64,000 bases of DNA from Spirometra erinaceieuropaei (lineage: Eukaryota; Platyhelminthes; Cestoda; Diphyllobothriidea; Diphyllobothriidae): NCBI GenBank assembly GCA_902702965.1, contig CACRXP010000035.1:63328-127327 (forward strand). Reading direction: 5' to 3'. Below are positions 1 through 10,245 of this stretch, piece after piece. The translations under genes and the position numbers were made by a program. Below the pieces are notes generated by a model, which had not been told where the DNA came from, searched no databases, and was given only the letters and a program-made list of their open reading frames with translations. The number at the start of each line of letters is the position of its first letter. Position 1 is the first letter of the stretch.

Positions 1-241
1 TTCCCCTCCCCCTCCTCCCCTCCCACCTTGGATTTGGGAGCTGACCCGCCCGCGCCATATTGCCTGTGTGGACCCACGCACGGCTCGGATGTCCTCGCTC
101 CGCACGTTGTTCATTTACACAGGAAGACTGTTGGCTTTATATACACTTCACGTTGCATCCACTTCTGAGCGAATGCAAGGCAGGAAAACATTCTTGTCGG
201 TGAACTCGACAAGTTTGCGAAAGCTCTTTGTCTACTTTTAG

Positions 242-319
242 CCCGAGCATGGTAGTGCTGCTGCTGATGATGTTGATGCTTCTGCCGCAGATGAGGGTGA
301 TGGTTCGCCTGATTTTCAG
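242..319 (+). CDS. candidate small upstream exon of the TRIM-like gene
   Basis: This is a 78-nt open segment bounded by a pyrimidine-rich acceptor (ctttgtctacttttag) and a donor (CAG|GTAATC). Read in phase 0 it gives 26 residues rich in Ala, Asp and Glu (from PEHGSAAADDVD to GDGSPDFQ). Both ends are phase 0. The next recognised + strand exon, at 6407, also starts in phase 0, so the two can be joined without a frame break. No domain is visible. Acidic linkers of this kind occur between the B-boxes and coiled coil of TRIM proteins, but this one has no diagnostic residue. The call rests on splice sites and phase only; a chance pair of sites in an intron is the alternative. Confidence 0.3.
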
Positions 320-1324
320 GTAATCGCCTCCTAACACCCATTCTTCGTAGTGCTGTTCTCACCTAACTCAGCCGCACTGTAAAGTAGATGTTTTTGTCAG
401 CTAACGGGCCTCCTACAGGATTATGCCACCCTTCTTAACCCAGACCGCTTTTGAGTCTTCGAGTGTTTACCTCTAAGGCACCGCTAGGGGGTCATCGAAA
501 ACACCACGTGTCTCTGCTCCTACATGCTTGCCAATTCAATTGCAATCGGTGTCAGCTTCTAACCTCATCGATAAAGATACTTTTCAGAAGACTAGTTGGC
601 GAGCTTGAGTTTGCTTTCGATAGACCCTCGTCAAGTTGGCACATTTCTATAGGAACGGGGTCAAGGAAATCATATCAATGATTAGAGAAATCGATTAAAG
701 TTCGTCTTAAAACACAGGCGGGGTGTGGGAATATGGTGAGGAGGGGGGAGGAGAGTCATGCCGGGGGCGGGTGAGAGCGGACGAATGCGGAGAGGTGCAC
801 ATAGTTAGTTGACTTTCGATCACGGTAAGTGCGGCGCCCGAACGAGATTCTTCTGCGCACACACACAAGACCGGCTTTCGTAACCTGATAGCGACCGCTT
901 CTGCATGAGTCGGCGCCTATCCAAAAGAATGCCAGAATACCTCCCAGCATGGCTGGGAAAAGGCGAAACTAAGAGTATAAACGTCGCCGTCCTTGCACAA
1001 GTTGTTGATTTCGAGCACCGTGTGGACTCCAGTGAAGCGTTTGTGTGATTTACAAAGCCCAATCTAGCTCCCCTAAGCTACGGGGTCAGCCTCTGTTAGA
1101 AACAGCAGATGCGGCAACAATCAGGTTACGAAAGCCGGTCTTGTGCGCGCTGAAGAATCTCGTTCAGGCTCCGCCCTTAGCATGGCCAAGGGTCGACTAA
1201 CTGCATGCAATGCTCCGCGCTCTTCTGCTCTCCCCTCGTCCCCGGCATTGACTCTTATTACTTCTTCCCCCCCCCCCCGATATTCCAACTTTCTGCCAGC
1301 GCTTTGTGACAAACTTTAATCGAT
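320..1324. other. non-coding stretch, nothing recognised
   Basis: No protein domain, RNA gene or clear repeat is seen. Short open frames on both strands have no recognisable content. A C homopolymer lies near 1267-1278. If the exon at 242-319 is real, this is the start of an intron of about 6 kb. Confidence 0.4.
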
Positions 1325-1690
1325 TCCATAAATGTTTTGGCAAAGTTTGAATAATACATATTGACCCAACTGTGAAAAACTCGGTGCCTCGGTGGGATTC
1401 GATCCCACGGCAGTAAGGGTAAGGCTTTAATACCGCCCACGCTCCAACCACTTGAGCTACGAGGCCCCGCCGGACGACTCTAGTTTAATCACATTTGGGT
1501 CAAGTTACCCGCCCAACCTACTGCAACGTCTGGAATCCACCAAATCTGATACAGTAATTCATCTAGAATCCACCAGATGTCTACCAGGTTCACGTAATTC
1601 ATAGATGTTTTGGCAGATTTTGAATAATTTATATCGAACCAACTGTGAAAGACTCGATGCTGAGTTTTTCGCAGTTGGGTCGATATGAAT
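1325..1690 (-). mobile_element. TIR-bounded repeat with tRNA-like core, copy 1
   Basis: On the - strand a tRNA-like core (about 1385-1467) has a 5' acceptor-like arm GCCTCGT, an A-box region TAGCTCAAGTGGTTGGAGC, a T-arm with a five-pair stem around ATCGAAT, and a closing arm CCGAGGC. It is framed by TTGACCCAAATGTGA and the inverted copy TCACAGTTGGGTCAA. Outside these are subterminal blocks (ggtggattccagacgttg, ttcataggtgttttggca) that recur in every copy. A second copy of the terminal motif lies near 1665-1690. The anticodon region is long and irregular, so this is a tRNA-derived repeat and not a working tRNA. Confidence 0.65.
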
Positions 1691-2180
1691 TTAATCGATT
1701 TCTCATATCACTTACATGTTGTACTTTACCCCGTTCCCAGTCAAATGTATTGGTCTGATGAAAACTAGTCGATATCAAACGTATGCCTGCCAACTAGTCT
1801 CCCAAATGTGAAAGAATCTAGCAAGTTGCATGAGAGTGACGCGTTTCAGGAGGTCTTCCTACGACGTATCATATGCCCTTTGAACAGCAAACCTACTTTC
1901 GGCGAACGGATTTCAACCCACCTAAGGGGAAAGCTAACAACGTTTTATGATAGGTAGAGTGTACACTCGTCTGATCAGTGCTAGAGGAACTTGTTCTCAA
2001 CTTCCGCTTGAATGCAAGCTGTTCGAATGAACGGCTAAACCTGAACTTCTTGTGGTCACGGACGCCCTTGGCAGCATGCTAGTGCTGTCTTAAAAACCTG
2101 CTCTACGGTCGCCCACTCGACTTCACCATTGAGCACATTTAGTTGGTTACTTGTCAGCTCGCTTCAGTGGAAAAGTTGCA
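1691..2180. other. non-coding stretch, nothing recognised
   Basis: No domain or repeat match to other parts of the window was found here. Confidence 0.3.
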
Positions 2181-2184
2181 GCTG

Positions 2185-2712
2185 CTGTTTGAGGTAGGGT
2201 ATGCAACCCCCCCCTGGATGGCTGGTGTGCTAGATAACGGTCGCGAAAGAGGTTATGCAGGAGGCATACTTTTTACCTCCAGTAGCATTGTCGATATTGA
2301 AGTTGCCCGTTTTGGGCACAAAGATAGGCTTTGGACAGCGGTTAAAACTGGCGTTCGTTGGGTTATTCTTCGGAATAAGGTTTCCAGACTTGGGCTGTGG
2401 TTCGAATTTGGGATGGGGGCTAAGGTTGGGGTTTTGAGGCCGGGCTTATGGCCTCCATAGGAAAGATTATTACCAACCTCTACTAAGCGTTAGGTCATTT
2501 TATTAATGCAATGATGACAAGGGTAGGGTATGTAACCCCCTCAGGGGTAGGTGTGCTTCATAACGGTTTGCCTGGCAGTAGGCCGCAAAAGGGGTTATGC
2601 AGAAAGCAGCTTTTAACCTCCAACAGCATTATCGACATTGAAGTTGCCCGTTTTGGGCATAAGGATAGGGTTTGGACAGAGCGGTTAAAACTGGCGTTGG
2701 GTTATTCTTAGG
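2185..2712 (+). repeat. imperfect tandem duplication
   Basis: Two units, about 2190-2372 and 2515-2712, share the same order of blocks: tagggtatg-aaccccc, ataacggt, ggttatgcag, a tacctccag/aacctccaa block, attgaagttgcccgttttgg, and ggttaaaactggcgtt followed by gggttattctt. They are about 75-85% alike by eye with small indels, and the period is about 330 bp. Open frames across each unit show no known domain. Confidence 0.6.
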
Positions 2713-2934
2713 ACTAGCGTTTTGAAGACTGAGCAATGGTTAGTAGCGACTGCATCTGCTGTTGCTAATAGACGCTGGCCCAGTTGCTCGATGGGACCTA
2801 AATCACGCAAAAAGCTTCGCTGGTGTCCACACGATGTGCGAGAATAGCATTGTTTATGCTCCTGGTTTTGCCAATTCCCAACCATACCGAGAGGTGCTCT
2901 CGTATTCTTTTGAATAGGCGTCGAACTCATGCGA

Positions 2935-3330
2935 CCAATATACACTGTGTGACCGATCTCATTAAATGTTGGATGAAATTTTGAAATGCGTTTTCGATTA
3001 GGAAGGATCACTTAGGTGCGGTTATAATAGACTATCTTGCGGCATAATTCTGTAATATTTCGGACTCGGCAAGATGTCAGTTTTTGAATACACTGCTTTT
3101 CAAAATCCTGTGGAAACATTAGTCGATAAAAACGCCTACTTAAGTAGCATGCATTCTTCTCATCGATTTTCGATGGTCTTGAAAATTCAAGTATATTTTA
3201 TAGGAACCACGAAGAAAAATAGGCTTTATTTTAGTCGTCTGATAGAGAATCACGTCATCTTTGTATTTTATACTCGAAGCAACCAACTTTATATGCGGAT
3301 TCAGAAAACGGAAAATGCTCTGATCGCTTC
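2935..3330 (+). mobile_element. foldback element, left-arm fragment
   Basis: The segment starts with tgtgtgaccgatctcatt and continues with gcgttttcgattaggaagg, ggcataattctgtaat, cggactcggcaagatgtc and acttaagtagcatgcat. This is the same block order as the left arms at 22.7, 24.1 and 45.2 kb. The right arm is missing, so it is a truncated copy. Confidence 0.65.
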
Positions 3331-3972
3331 GTTAAATGATATGAGAGAGCGTAGGGTAGTCGAGCGGGATAGGAATGTGAATTGAAGGATTTATTTTGGT
3401 TGGGTCTTGTGCGAAGCAAGGGGTGGAGGAGTTGGTATAGATGAGGGTTTTTTATTGTAACGAAGACTTGTCAATCCCGGTTGTGGCTGCGCGGTATGCA
3501 ACAGTAGTCCGTCATATCGAAGCGGAAATGGAAGTGCTGTTTTCTTCCCCGCCAACTTCTACCTTGACAGTGTAAGGTGCATCACGTGATCGCACAGTCC
3601 TGCAGCCTAGCAGACACGCCCAATCGTTGCTCGATATAGGCCCATAAACACTGCCGTTGGGTGTACCATGTGGTTTGTATACACGAGATGCTTTCTTCTC
3701 AAGCTTCCTGGCAGCCTTTTTCTGCTTCCATATGTCTCATAAATACGGCTTTGCGTGGCTTGCGTTATCAAGATATGTAATCGGTCTAACCACAGCAGCT
3801 GATACGGGGCTTAGGGAACAACAACTGTGCACTGAAACCATCGGATGATCACGTCTGGTACGTTATCCAATCCCCCCCCCCCTTTTTTTTTTACTAAAAG
3901 ATGTTTTTACAGAAATCGATTTCACCACCGTTCATCCCGGCGAATGTGCCTTGTAGTAGTAGTCGCGTTCGC
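3331..3972. other. non-coding stretch, nothing recognised
   Basis: No domain or repeat is recognised. A C homopolymer followed by a T homopolymer lies at about 3873-3892. Confidence 0.3.
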
Positions 3973-4137
<165 letters not shown>

Positions 4138-4327
4138 AGCACCAGCAGTAGTAGTCACAGTCATAGTAGTATTACCCGTAGTTCCGTGGGCCTTGGGCCA
4201 TTGATGGCTACGCCGACAATGTCACCCATACATTTTCTGTGGCCGTGCAGCCGTTTATGAACTTGTTTTCTTACCGAACACCTAGTTTTATAAGTATATA
4301 AAGGTCCTTTTCCGGTTGAGCAGGAGG

Positions 4328-4570
4328 CCTGACAGTTCTTCCGTCGTTGCCGACGATGTCCACCGTGTACTCCACAGCAAGGTGAAGCAGGCACGGTGAC
4401 TTGCTCATTATTTAGTTCATAGTGGGTGTAGACTTGCGCTGCATCTACCGCACTCTCTCCTCCCCACTCCCCACCTGGGCTCGGTGTCAAGACATAGTCA
4501 AGAAGACCGTAGATGGGGCAGGACGCAGGTGGATGGCACGGTCGAGCCCACACCTAGGCGTACCACTCAA
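4328..4570 (+). repeat. W repeat, copy 1
   Basis: This carries the W-family blocks in order: gacagttcttccgtcgttgc, cgacgatgtccaccgtg, a gacttgcgctgcatctaccg block followed by cactctc, a gtgtcaagac/agaagaccg block, and a cctaggcgt/ccac block. The same order recurs at 30.87, 40.4, 50.4, 52.6 and 56.8 kb, and inverted at 5.0 and 21.5 kb. No coding capacity is recognised. Confidence 0.6.
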
Positions 4571-5039
4571 TGCCCCCTGGTCTTGGAATTGAAGGTCTAC
4601 AGTGCGCTTAGGGGGTCACGTGGCAAGTACTAACCGGCAATCGAAAAATGGCCGTTCCATTGTCGCCATCTGTGTTTGTAAAGCTTCTCGACTGCTGTGA
4701 ATCGTCGGTGTTCTCGTAAACATCTGACGAAAGTGTGGTGTTGTTCAAAACGCCGACCTCACATCAATCCTATGCCTCGTGCCTGCCTTGGACCACGTCC
4801 GCTGGTCGGTATCGAGTACTGATAATAATAACAAACAGTAAATAATGGTACGTCTATGCTGCTGAAAGCTGGCCTTCGCGCACATGGCTGCAGCAACGCG
4901 TATAATATTTGCTTTACGATAGATCGCAATCATGTACAGAACAGTGGTTGCAGTTTCAGTGTTTTGAAAATGATCCCTTGAAAAAAGCTATCATATTTGC
5001 AAACATATCGAATTGGCTTGACGCCAGGAAACCGAGTTG

Positions 5040-5485
5040 GCCCTAAAACGGACCACGCGGTAGATGCACTGGACCAACACAGGGGGAAGGCTAGATTGGA
5101 GTCTGGCAGGCATTACCGGGAATGTGTACCCACAACAAATGCCAACATTCGGGGTGGGGTGGCAGGACCAGTTGAAGGCTCACATTGCGTCAATTAGGAT
5201 TCGAGCTGCCCCTTTTTCCTGGTGTGTAACATCCTGGTTAGTGTAATTTGCAGAACGTTTGGTGTGGTGGTACGCCCAGGTGCGGGTTTTCGTCGCGCCA
5301 GCCGTCTGCGTCCTTTTCCGCCTCCGGTCTTCTTGGCTCTGTCTTGCTACCAGATCCAAGAGGATAAGGGAAGAGCGAGTGTGGTAGACGCTGCACAAGC
5401 AACCATAAACTTGTTCACTTGCAAGTCATCGTCCCTAGTCTCACCCTGCGGTGGGCATCGTTGGCAACGACGGTCAAGCTGTCAT
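5040..5485 (-). repeat. W repeat, copy 2, near full length
   Basis: In inverted orientation this has the W blocks from the gatgcactggaccaacac end (about 5064) through cctccggtcttcttgg to ggcatcgttggcaacgacgg. It extends further than copy 1 and matches the copies at 21475-21915 (-) and 40400-40720 (+). The element is therefore about 450 bp. Confidence 0.6.
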
Positions 5486-5825
5486 TAGAGTAGGCACAGT
5501 CACAAATGATTGCGCAAACGGTTGGCGTTATCTTCAAGGAAAGAAAAGTAGACATGGCTTCTCCTATTCCCTGGCAGGTGCAGAGGGAATCTGCATCGCC
5601 ATTCACAGTCGGCGTTTTGCCCATCGGCCTCAAATTCCGAGCTCGGCCGTCAATCCTCAATCAAAACCGTGCTTCCTCTTTCCAGATAACGTTTGCCTGG
5701 CATACATAACCTAACTCGAATGGTCATTTTTACCGTTTCCGTCCAACGACGGCAATTGAAGCGATCTTGGCGTTGAACAGTAATTGTTTAAAATCCCTAG
5801 CATGATCTTATTTCGTAGCCGTACC

Positions 5826-5912
5826 TGTTAAGGGTTAGGTTTTAAGGTTAGGGGTTGGGGGTTAAGCGTTGCGGTTAGGAGTTGAGGTTAAGGTTAGGGG
5901 TTAGGCTGGGTT
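5826..5912 (+). repeat. interstitial telomere-like G-rich tract
   Basis: About 85 bases are made of degenerate TTAGGG-type units (gggttaggttttaaggttag, gttaaggttaggggttagg). TTAGGG is the usual flatworm telomere unit. Spacing is irregular, so this is an old interstitial tract or a chance G-rich satellite, not an active telomere. Confidence 0.55.
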
Positions 5913-6406
5913 TTGTCTACTCCAGGTACGCCTACGATATAAGATCCGATCAAATCCCTTTCAAAGTACCGATAGATGCTTAAAATGAACGTTTTCCTTG
6001 TAGAACGGACTAAGATTCGAGTCACTTTACTGTTTACGGCCTTCGATGTGATCTGGCCCTCAAAGTGGGATATATGTGTACTCCGGTTAGACGGTAAGAG
6101 GTCCGTCCATTTATTGACCAGCCTGGTGCACCGTCCAACATTCTGTCGGCTGCATTCAAGAAGATGCACATCACGCAGTAGTGGATCACACCGATCTGGG
6201 CTAGTCAGGTAGCTTAACGTTGGGGCCTGGACTACTGCACAGCCACGAACAATCTACAGTCGAAGTAATATAACGAAACTTATTTGCTTGCCACCTCCCG
6301 TATGCGTTCCCCTGTCCCCCCTCAGTCCCCTTTAGCACCCGTTTTCGTCTCATTGCAAACACTTATTCCCCCTTCTGTTTCCTCGCCCCGCCCTTCCCTC
6401 GCGCAG

Positions 6407-6724
6407 ATGGACGTGCGTTCAATCTCCAAGGGAATAAGCTACCTGAATGACAAGCTGGACACCATCGCCAGCCTGACAGAGCCCAGGGAGAATGCCTTCC
6501 TGCGCTACCAAGACAAGCCCACACGCCAAGCCGCCATCAGCGCGGCGGGTCCACCGGGCGCCCAAGCAGCTGCCGCTGCCGCCGCCGCGTTGCCTGGCAG
6601 CGCGAGCATCGTTGACGTCGCCCGCTGTTTGGCCGCGTTCGGACGTATTGCGGTCAGTACCACCTATCCACCCCTCTGCACGGCCAAGCTACCGGACGTG
6701 GTGCATGTGCACTTGCCCGTAAAG
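6407..6724 (+). CDS. TRIM-like protein, coiled-coil and linker exon
   Basis: This 318-nt exon (106 codons, phase 0 at both ends) follows a strong acceptor (tcgccccgcccttccctcgcgcag) and ends at AAG|GTGACC. It begins MDVRSISKGISYLNDKLDTI, a short amphipathic helix like the end of a TRIM coiled coil. Next comes SLTEPRENAFLRYQD, then an Ala-rich stretch, and finally AFGRIAVSTTYPPLCTA-L, which leads into the filamin repeat of the next exon. The Glu-Asn-Ala-Phe-Leu and Phe-Pro-x-Leu-Cys type motifs match my recollection of the region just before the filamin repeat in TRIM-NHL proteins. The first ATG directly abuts the acceptor, so it is probably internal. RING and B-boxes are not in the window before it. 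The Ala run (about residues 51-59) looks like lineage-specific expansion. Confidence 0.8.
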
Positions 6725-8149
6725 GTGACCATTTGTTCCTCTCCCCCCCCCTCTAGCTTTTTTTTTCACATGCGCCCAAACTAGCTTGTGTGACGGCCTT
6801 CGCGGCTGTGTTCAGGTCACTGCTGCAGTGCATTCCGTCTGAAGGTCATAAATGGGAAGTGTGGTTGATTGGGTGTGACGTAGGAGACGTCAGCATAACC
6901 CACACCGAGAGCGCGTTAGCCCGCAGTGGGCGTTTTTCTGCCCCAGGGCAGAAAATTGGCCACTCAACAAACTGGAGTCGAATTTTTTCCCCTTTTTTCG
7001 CCAAACCGACTTACTGGCGCTGTCTTTCGACAACGGTCGCGAGTTCTTTAGAAAGGGCAACTTGCCGTGGTAACCACCGCCTTCGGCAGCGACGAAATTC
7101 GCATTTTTCGCTTGAACTTTTCCTGCCGAGCTTTTGCCTAATTTATACTACAAGCGAGTCTTCACCGCTCTTCTCTTTGGGAAAGGAGGTAGTTGAGACT
7201 CCGGCCTCCTGTGTGTGGCCCCTGGTAACAGGGTGTCGGATGTTTTACTGCCGCCACCTCACAAAAACCCCACCATCTATTTTGGTCTCCGCTGCCTCTG
7301 TCGTCTGCCACCTTGCATCACAAGGCTGTAGACTTTTGGTTAGATGAAGGCTTGATGGGTCTCATTGGAAGCGTCGAAGAGGGGTTCAGTTCAGAACCTG
7401 GCTCGACACAGTTCCTCGAGACATGCAGGTGGTTCTTGGACCTTCGCTATTTGGTCTACGTCGTTGGCGAAGGGAATGGTTTGAACTGTCCAGATCTGCT
7501 GCCGCGGATCGTCACGCGTGGAGAGGTACAGTTCGGGACATCATCGAGGCCTTCTAGATCAGGCATGATCGCAGCCGTATCAAGTCCAAGTGCAAGTGAT
7601 GGGCTGTTTGGGTGCATTTATCCAGCTAAGCGTTATTTGCGCGAGCAGCTGACGGTCTTCAAAACACACCAGTATTCGCGCCCCTCCCCCGTTAGGGCCT
7701 CTCAAAGTCGATCGTTTGTATCATATGGAATAGGCAGTTTTCACATCCTCATGGTAGCCTCACACTTTTTGATGATAGGGGCGTGTCATTTATCGTTTTA
7801 ATGCGCATCTGTCAGCTCTCATATTGGAGCTTATGCACGTGGAATGTGCAGTTTTAATGCAGACGCTGCCTCAAAAGATTTAATTAAGATAAGGTGGGCG
7901 CCGGTGCTTGACTGCCCCCAACAACGGGAACCTGAATTCGCCAAACAGTCCGTTGGGCTTGCGAGTTTTCAGAATTACCATTTATCTGCAGCTCTAGATC
8001 ATACTCATGTGAGGCAAGCCGCCACCACATGAATTAAATGCAAATCAAGACTTCTGTCGATTTGCGGTTGGGTGAGCGGTGCTTATTTACATCGATAAGG
8101 ACCCACTTGCATGCATCCTATCATAGCGTGTGGGGAAAAGTGGATTACG
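6725..8149. other. intron of the TRIM-like gene, nothing further recognised
   Basis: This is the first part of the 5.7-kb intron between exons 6407-6724 and 12414-12678. Open frames of up to 185 codons run across it on the + strand, but they contain no known domain and no good splice boundaries. Confidence 0.5.
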
Positions 8150-8420
8150 TGAGCCTAGTAGTCATCTGGTGGATTCTAGGTGAAGTACTTAGGAAATCCT
8201 GCTTGGGCAGTCAACTTACTGTATCAGATTTGGTGGATTCCAGAAGTTGCAGTATGTTGGGCGGGTAACTTGACCCAAATGTGATTAAACTCGAGTCGTC
8301 CGGCGGGGCCTCGTAGCTCAAGTGGTTAGAGCGTTGGCTGCGCTGAAGCCTTCCCCTTACTGCGTGGGTTCGAATCTCACCGAGGCACCGAGTTTTTCAC
8401 AGTTGGGTCAATATGAAAAG
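8150..8420 (+). mobile_element. TIR-bounded repeat with tRNA-like core, copy 2
   Basis: The left block ggtggattccagaagttg and the terminal motif TTGACCCAAATGTGA (about 8269) are followed by the core at 8307-8388. The core has GCCTCGT, the A-box TAGCTCAAGTGGTTAGAGC, the B-box GGTTCGAATC and closing CGAGGC. The inverted terminus TCACAGTTGGGTCAA follows at about 8397. Orientation is opposite to copy 1. Confidence 0.7.
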
Positions 8421-8489
8421 TGGATACATTACGGCAATAGTTGCCGTTCAGCACAATGGCTTCATAGAAATGCCTAACAATCCGATCGC

Positions 8490-8606
8490 AGCAAGTGATG
8501 GCGACCACCGCAGCAGCAGTGGCTTGTCTGTATGTGAGCTATTTTATGGTGAAGCAGACCTGCACTGTATCTATCACACTCTCCCCACCCTCGCCCACCT
8601 TGCTCC
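8490..8606 (+). repeat. W repeat fragment
   Basis: Only the central part is recognised (gacctgcactgtatctatca, cactctccccaccctcgccc). It is more diverged than the other copies. Confidence 0.35.
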
Positions 8607-8619
8607 GATGGCATTGCAA

Positions 8620-9070
8620 CGTCAAGACCATCAGAGGTTGGCTCCAACGGCGTCTCTGACAAGGCTAAAAAGCTCGTCTGCGTCTGGCCTCCACTGCAGG
8701 TGTATGTACCGGGCCGCATCAAAGGACATACCTCCCAGGTGGGCTGTTTCGCCCCCCACCATAACGGTGGGTTGCATGCGTGCTGCAGAAGAGAGGCAGA
8801 GCGTTTCGTTGGTGGCATGTCTGTGTGGTCCACGTAAGGCAGGGTGTGGCGGTTGGGCCTTAATTTCGGTTTTCCGCCCAAAGAATTGCATGTGGACGCG
8901 CATATGGCCGAATGGCGTGGCGCAGTGTAGGCAAGTAAGACGGAAGCGACGGGACACCTGGCAGTGGTTCGCGGGCCACAATGCGCGGTGGACTCGCAGG
9001 TGACCGGCAAGGCCGTTGCATGATTGGCAGGGAGAGGGGCAGTGAGGATGAGATGTAGCTCTAGCTGCTA
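8620..9070 (-). mobile_element. non-LTR retrotransposon 3' fragment with zinc-finger-like motifs
   Basis: A - strand frame carries two degenerate C2H2-like units, one around CQSCNGLAGHLRVH and one around CLHCATPFGHMRVH. Paired fingers of this kind, with Gly-His-x-Arg-x-His, close the ORF of a LINE family common in flatworm genomes, from memory of that family. No reverse transcriptase motif is visible next to it, so it is a 5'-truncated or decayed remnant in the TRIM-gene intron. Confidence 0.45.
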
Positions 9071-9240
9071 AGCTGTCAGCGATGGTTATGCCGGTGGTGG
9101 AGAGGCGTTTTCGAGTGCATGACGTGGATTGATTGTGATGACGCTGTGGTGAATCCCGCCATCGTGGAGTCACATATGGCTGAGAAGAAGCATGCTAATG
9201 GTAGAAAGGCGCTCGTCGATCGTGCCAGAAAAGTCACTCG

Positions 9241-9458
9241 TCTCGTTGTGCCTTACGGGCTCTCTCTCCCTCTCTCTCTCTCTCGAGTCCAGCCAGCAGC
9301 CGCACGGCGGTGCATGATATAGGCAAAATTTTATTACCGACAAAGAGAAGGGAGACTGGAACGACCATTGCTTGCTCATTAGCCGTCGTCAGCCAGTCAT
9401 ACCCAACCCCGAGGCGTGCAACACCTGGGGTTTGATCTCGCGACCTGTTGGTTAGAGT
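9241..9458 (-). mobile_element. tRNA-headed SINE, copy 1
   Basis: On the - strand the tRNA-like B-box region (AGGTCGCGAGATCAAACCC) is followed by the body blocks gggtatgactggctgacgac, ggctaat, a degenerate agcaatggtcgttccagtct block and ctttgtcggtaataa, then cgagagag in a TC/GA-rich stretch. The same order occurs at 19.7, 44.75, 55.2 and 55.5 kb. The 5' head is incomplete. Confidence 0.65.
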
Positions 9459-9924
9459 TGTGTAATTATTTGCGTACTTGCAACACAGGTATTAGCTAAA
9501 GGCCCAGACACGCGTGTTTCGTCGATCTTGTTTGGCAGTTCGTAAATATTACGCGGTTATTTCGCGGTAGCCGATGGATTTCAGCTCACATATTCATATC
9601 GAATTTCGACGTCCTTACATCTCTTTTGATACTCGCAAATAGCCGCATGATCTGTTGCACAGATGAAACTTTCCGATCGACATAGCAAACTTTATTTGCT
9701 GGCAGCAACACTCGAAAGCTCCTAATACCCCTATATTCTTTTTATGTAAATGTATTTTGCGAGATCAGCGCTGCGCCGCACCTTAAAGTGTTGTCATCTC
9801 ACTTTGCGTGACTGCTTATTCTTCAAATCCGGGATTCTGCTTGGTTGGCTACGGGCCCTGGCTGAGGTCCTTTCCACTGTCGACGGAGTAGTTTGCATCT
9901 AGGTGAGCAGGCGAGTCCCTCCAT

Positions 9925-10245
9925 CCGGGAATTTCAGTCATAAGAAGAAGAAGATGCGATTACTGGAACAAGAAGGTTATTGGCCCGACCTTTCGGATTG
10001 TCACTCTAACCCATCCTTAGAGACGGTTGCAGACAAGGGTAGTGAAGGCACAAAGACTGTAGTATTTATAGCAACCATGTCTTCCGTTTCGTCGCAGTGC
10101 GTCTCAACTGCCCTTGTTGCCGGTCGGGTGGTTACTGCTGAAATTCAGTACTTGTGTCGTGTTTGTCGCTTTCCTGAATACTTTGGTTCGAGTGAGAATC
10201 CGACACGTCAGGCCAATAAACTTCTTGTTTCCGTGATCGCATTTT
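9925..10245. mobile_element. inverted pair of PLE terminal repeats, degraded, non-coding
   Basis: The left half (about 9968-10080, - orientation) has ctggaacaagaaggttattg, cccgacctttcgg and gtagtatttatagca. The right half (about 10190-10245, + orientation) has ttcgagtgagaatccgacac and gtcaggccaataaacttctt. Both are diverged forms of the terminal repeats at 38.9, 39.4 and 42.7 kb. The hammerhead core is broken on both sides (CTGATGA box lost). No PLE coding sequence lies between the halves. Confidence 0.55.

Noticed and set aside
7313..7801. A 162-codon + strand frame as a gene
   Set aside because: No domain, no splice context, and it lies inside an intron whose flanking exons join in phase without it.
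8307..8388. A functional tRNA gene
   Set aside because: A- and B-boxes and a T-arm are present, but the anticodon region is over-long and irregular, several copies share flanks and inverted termini, and the core varies from copy to copy.
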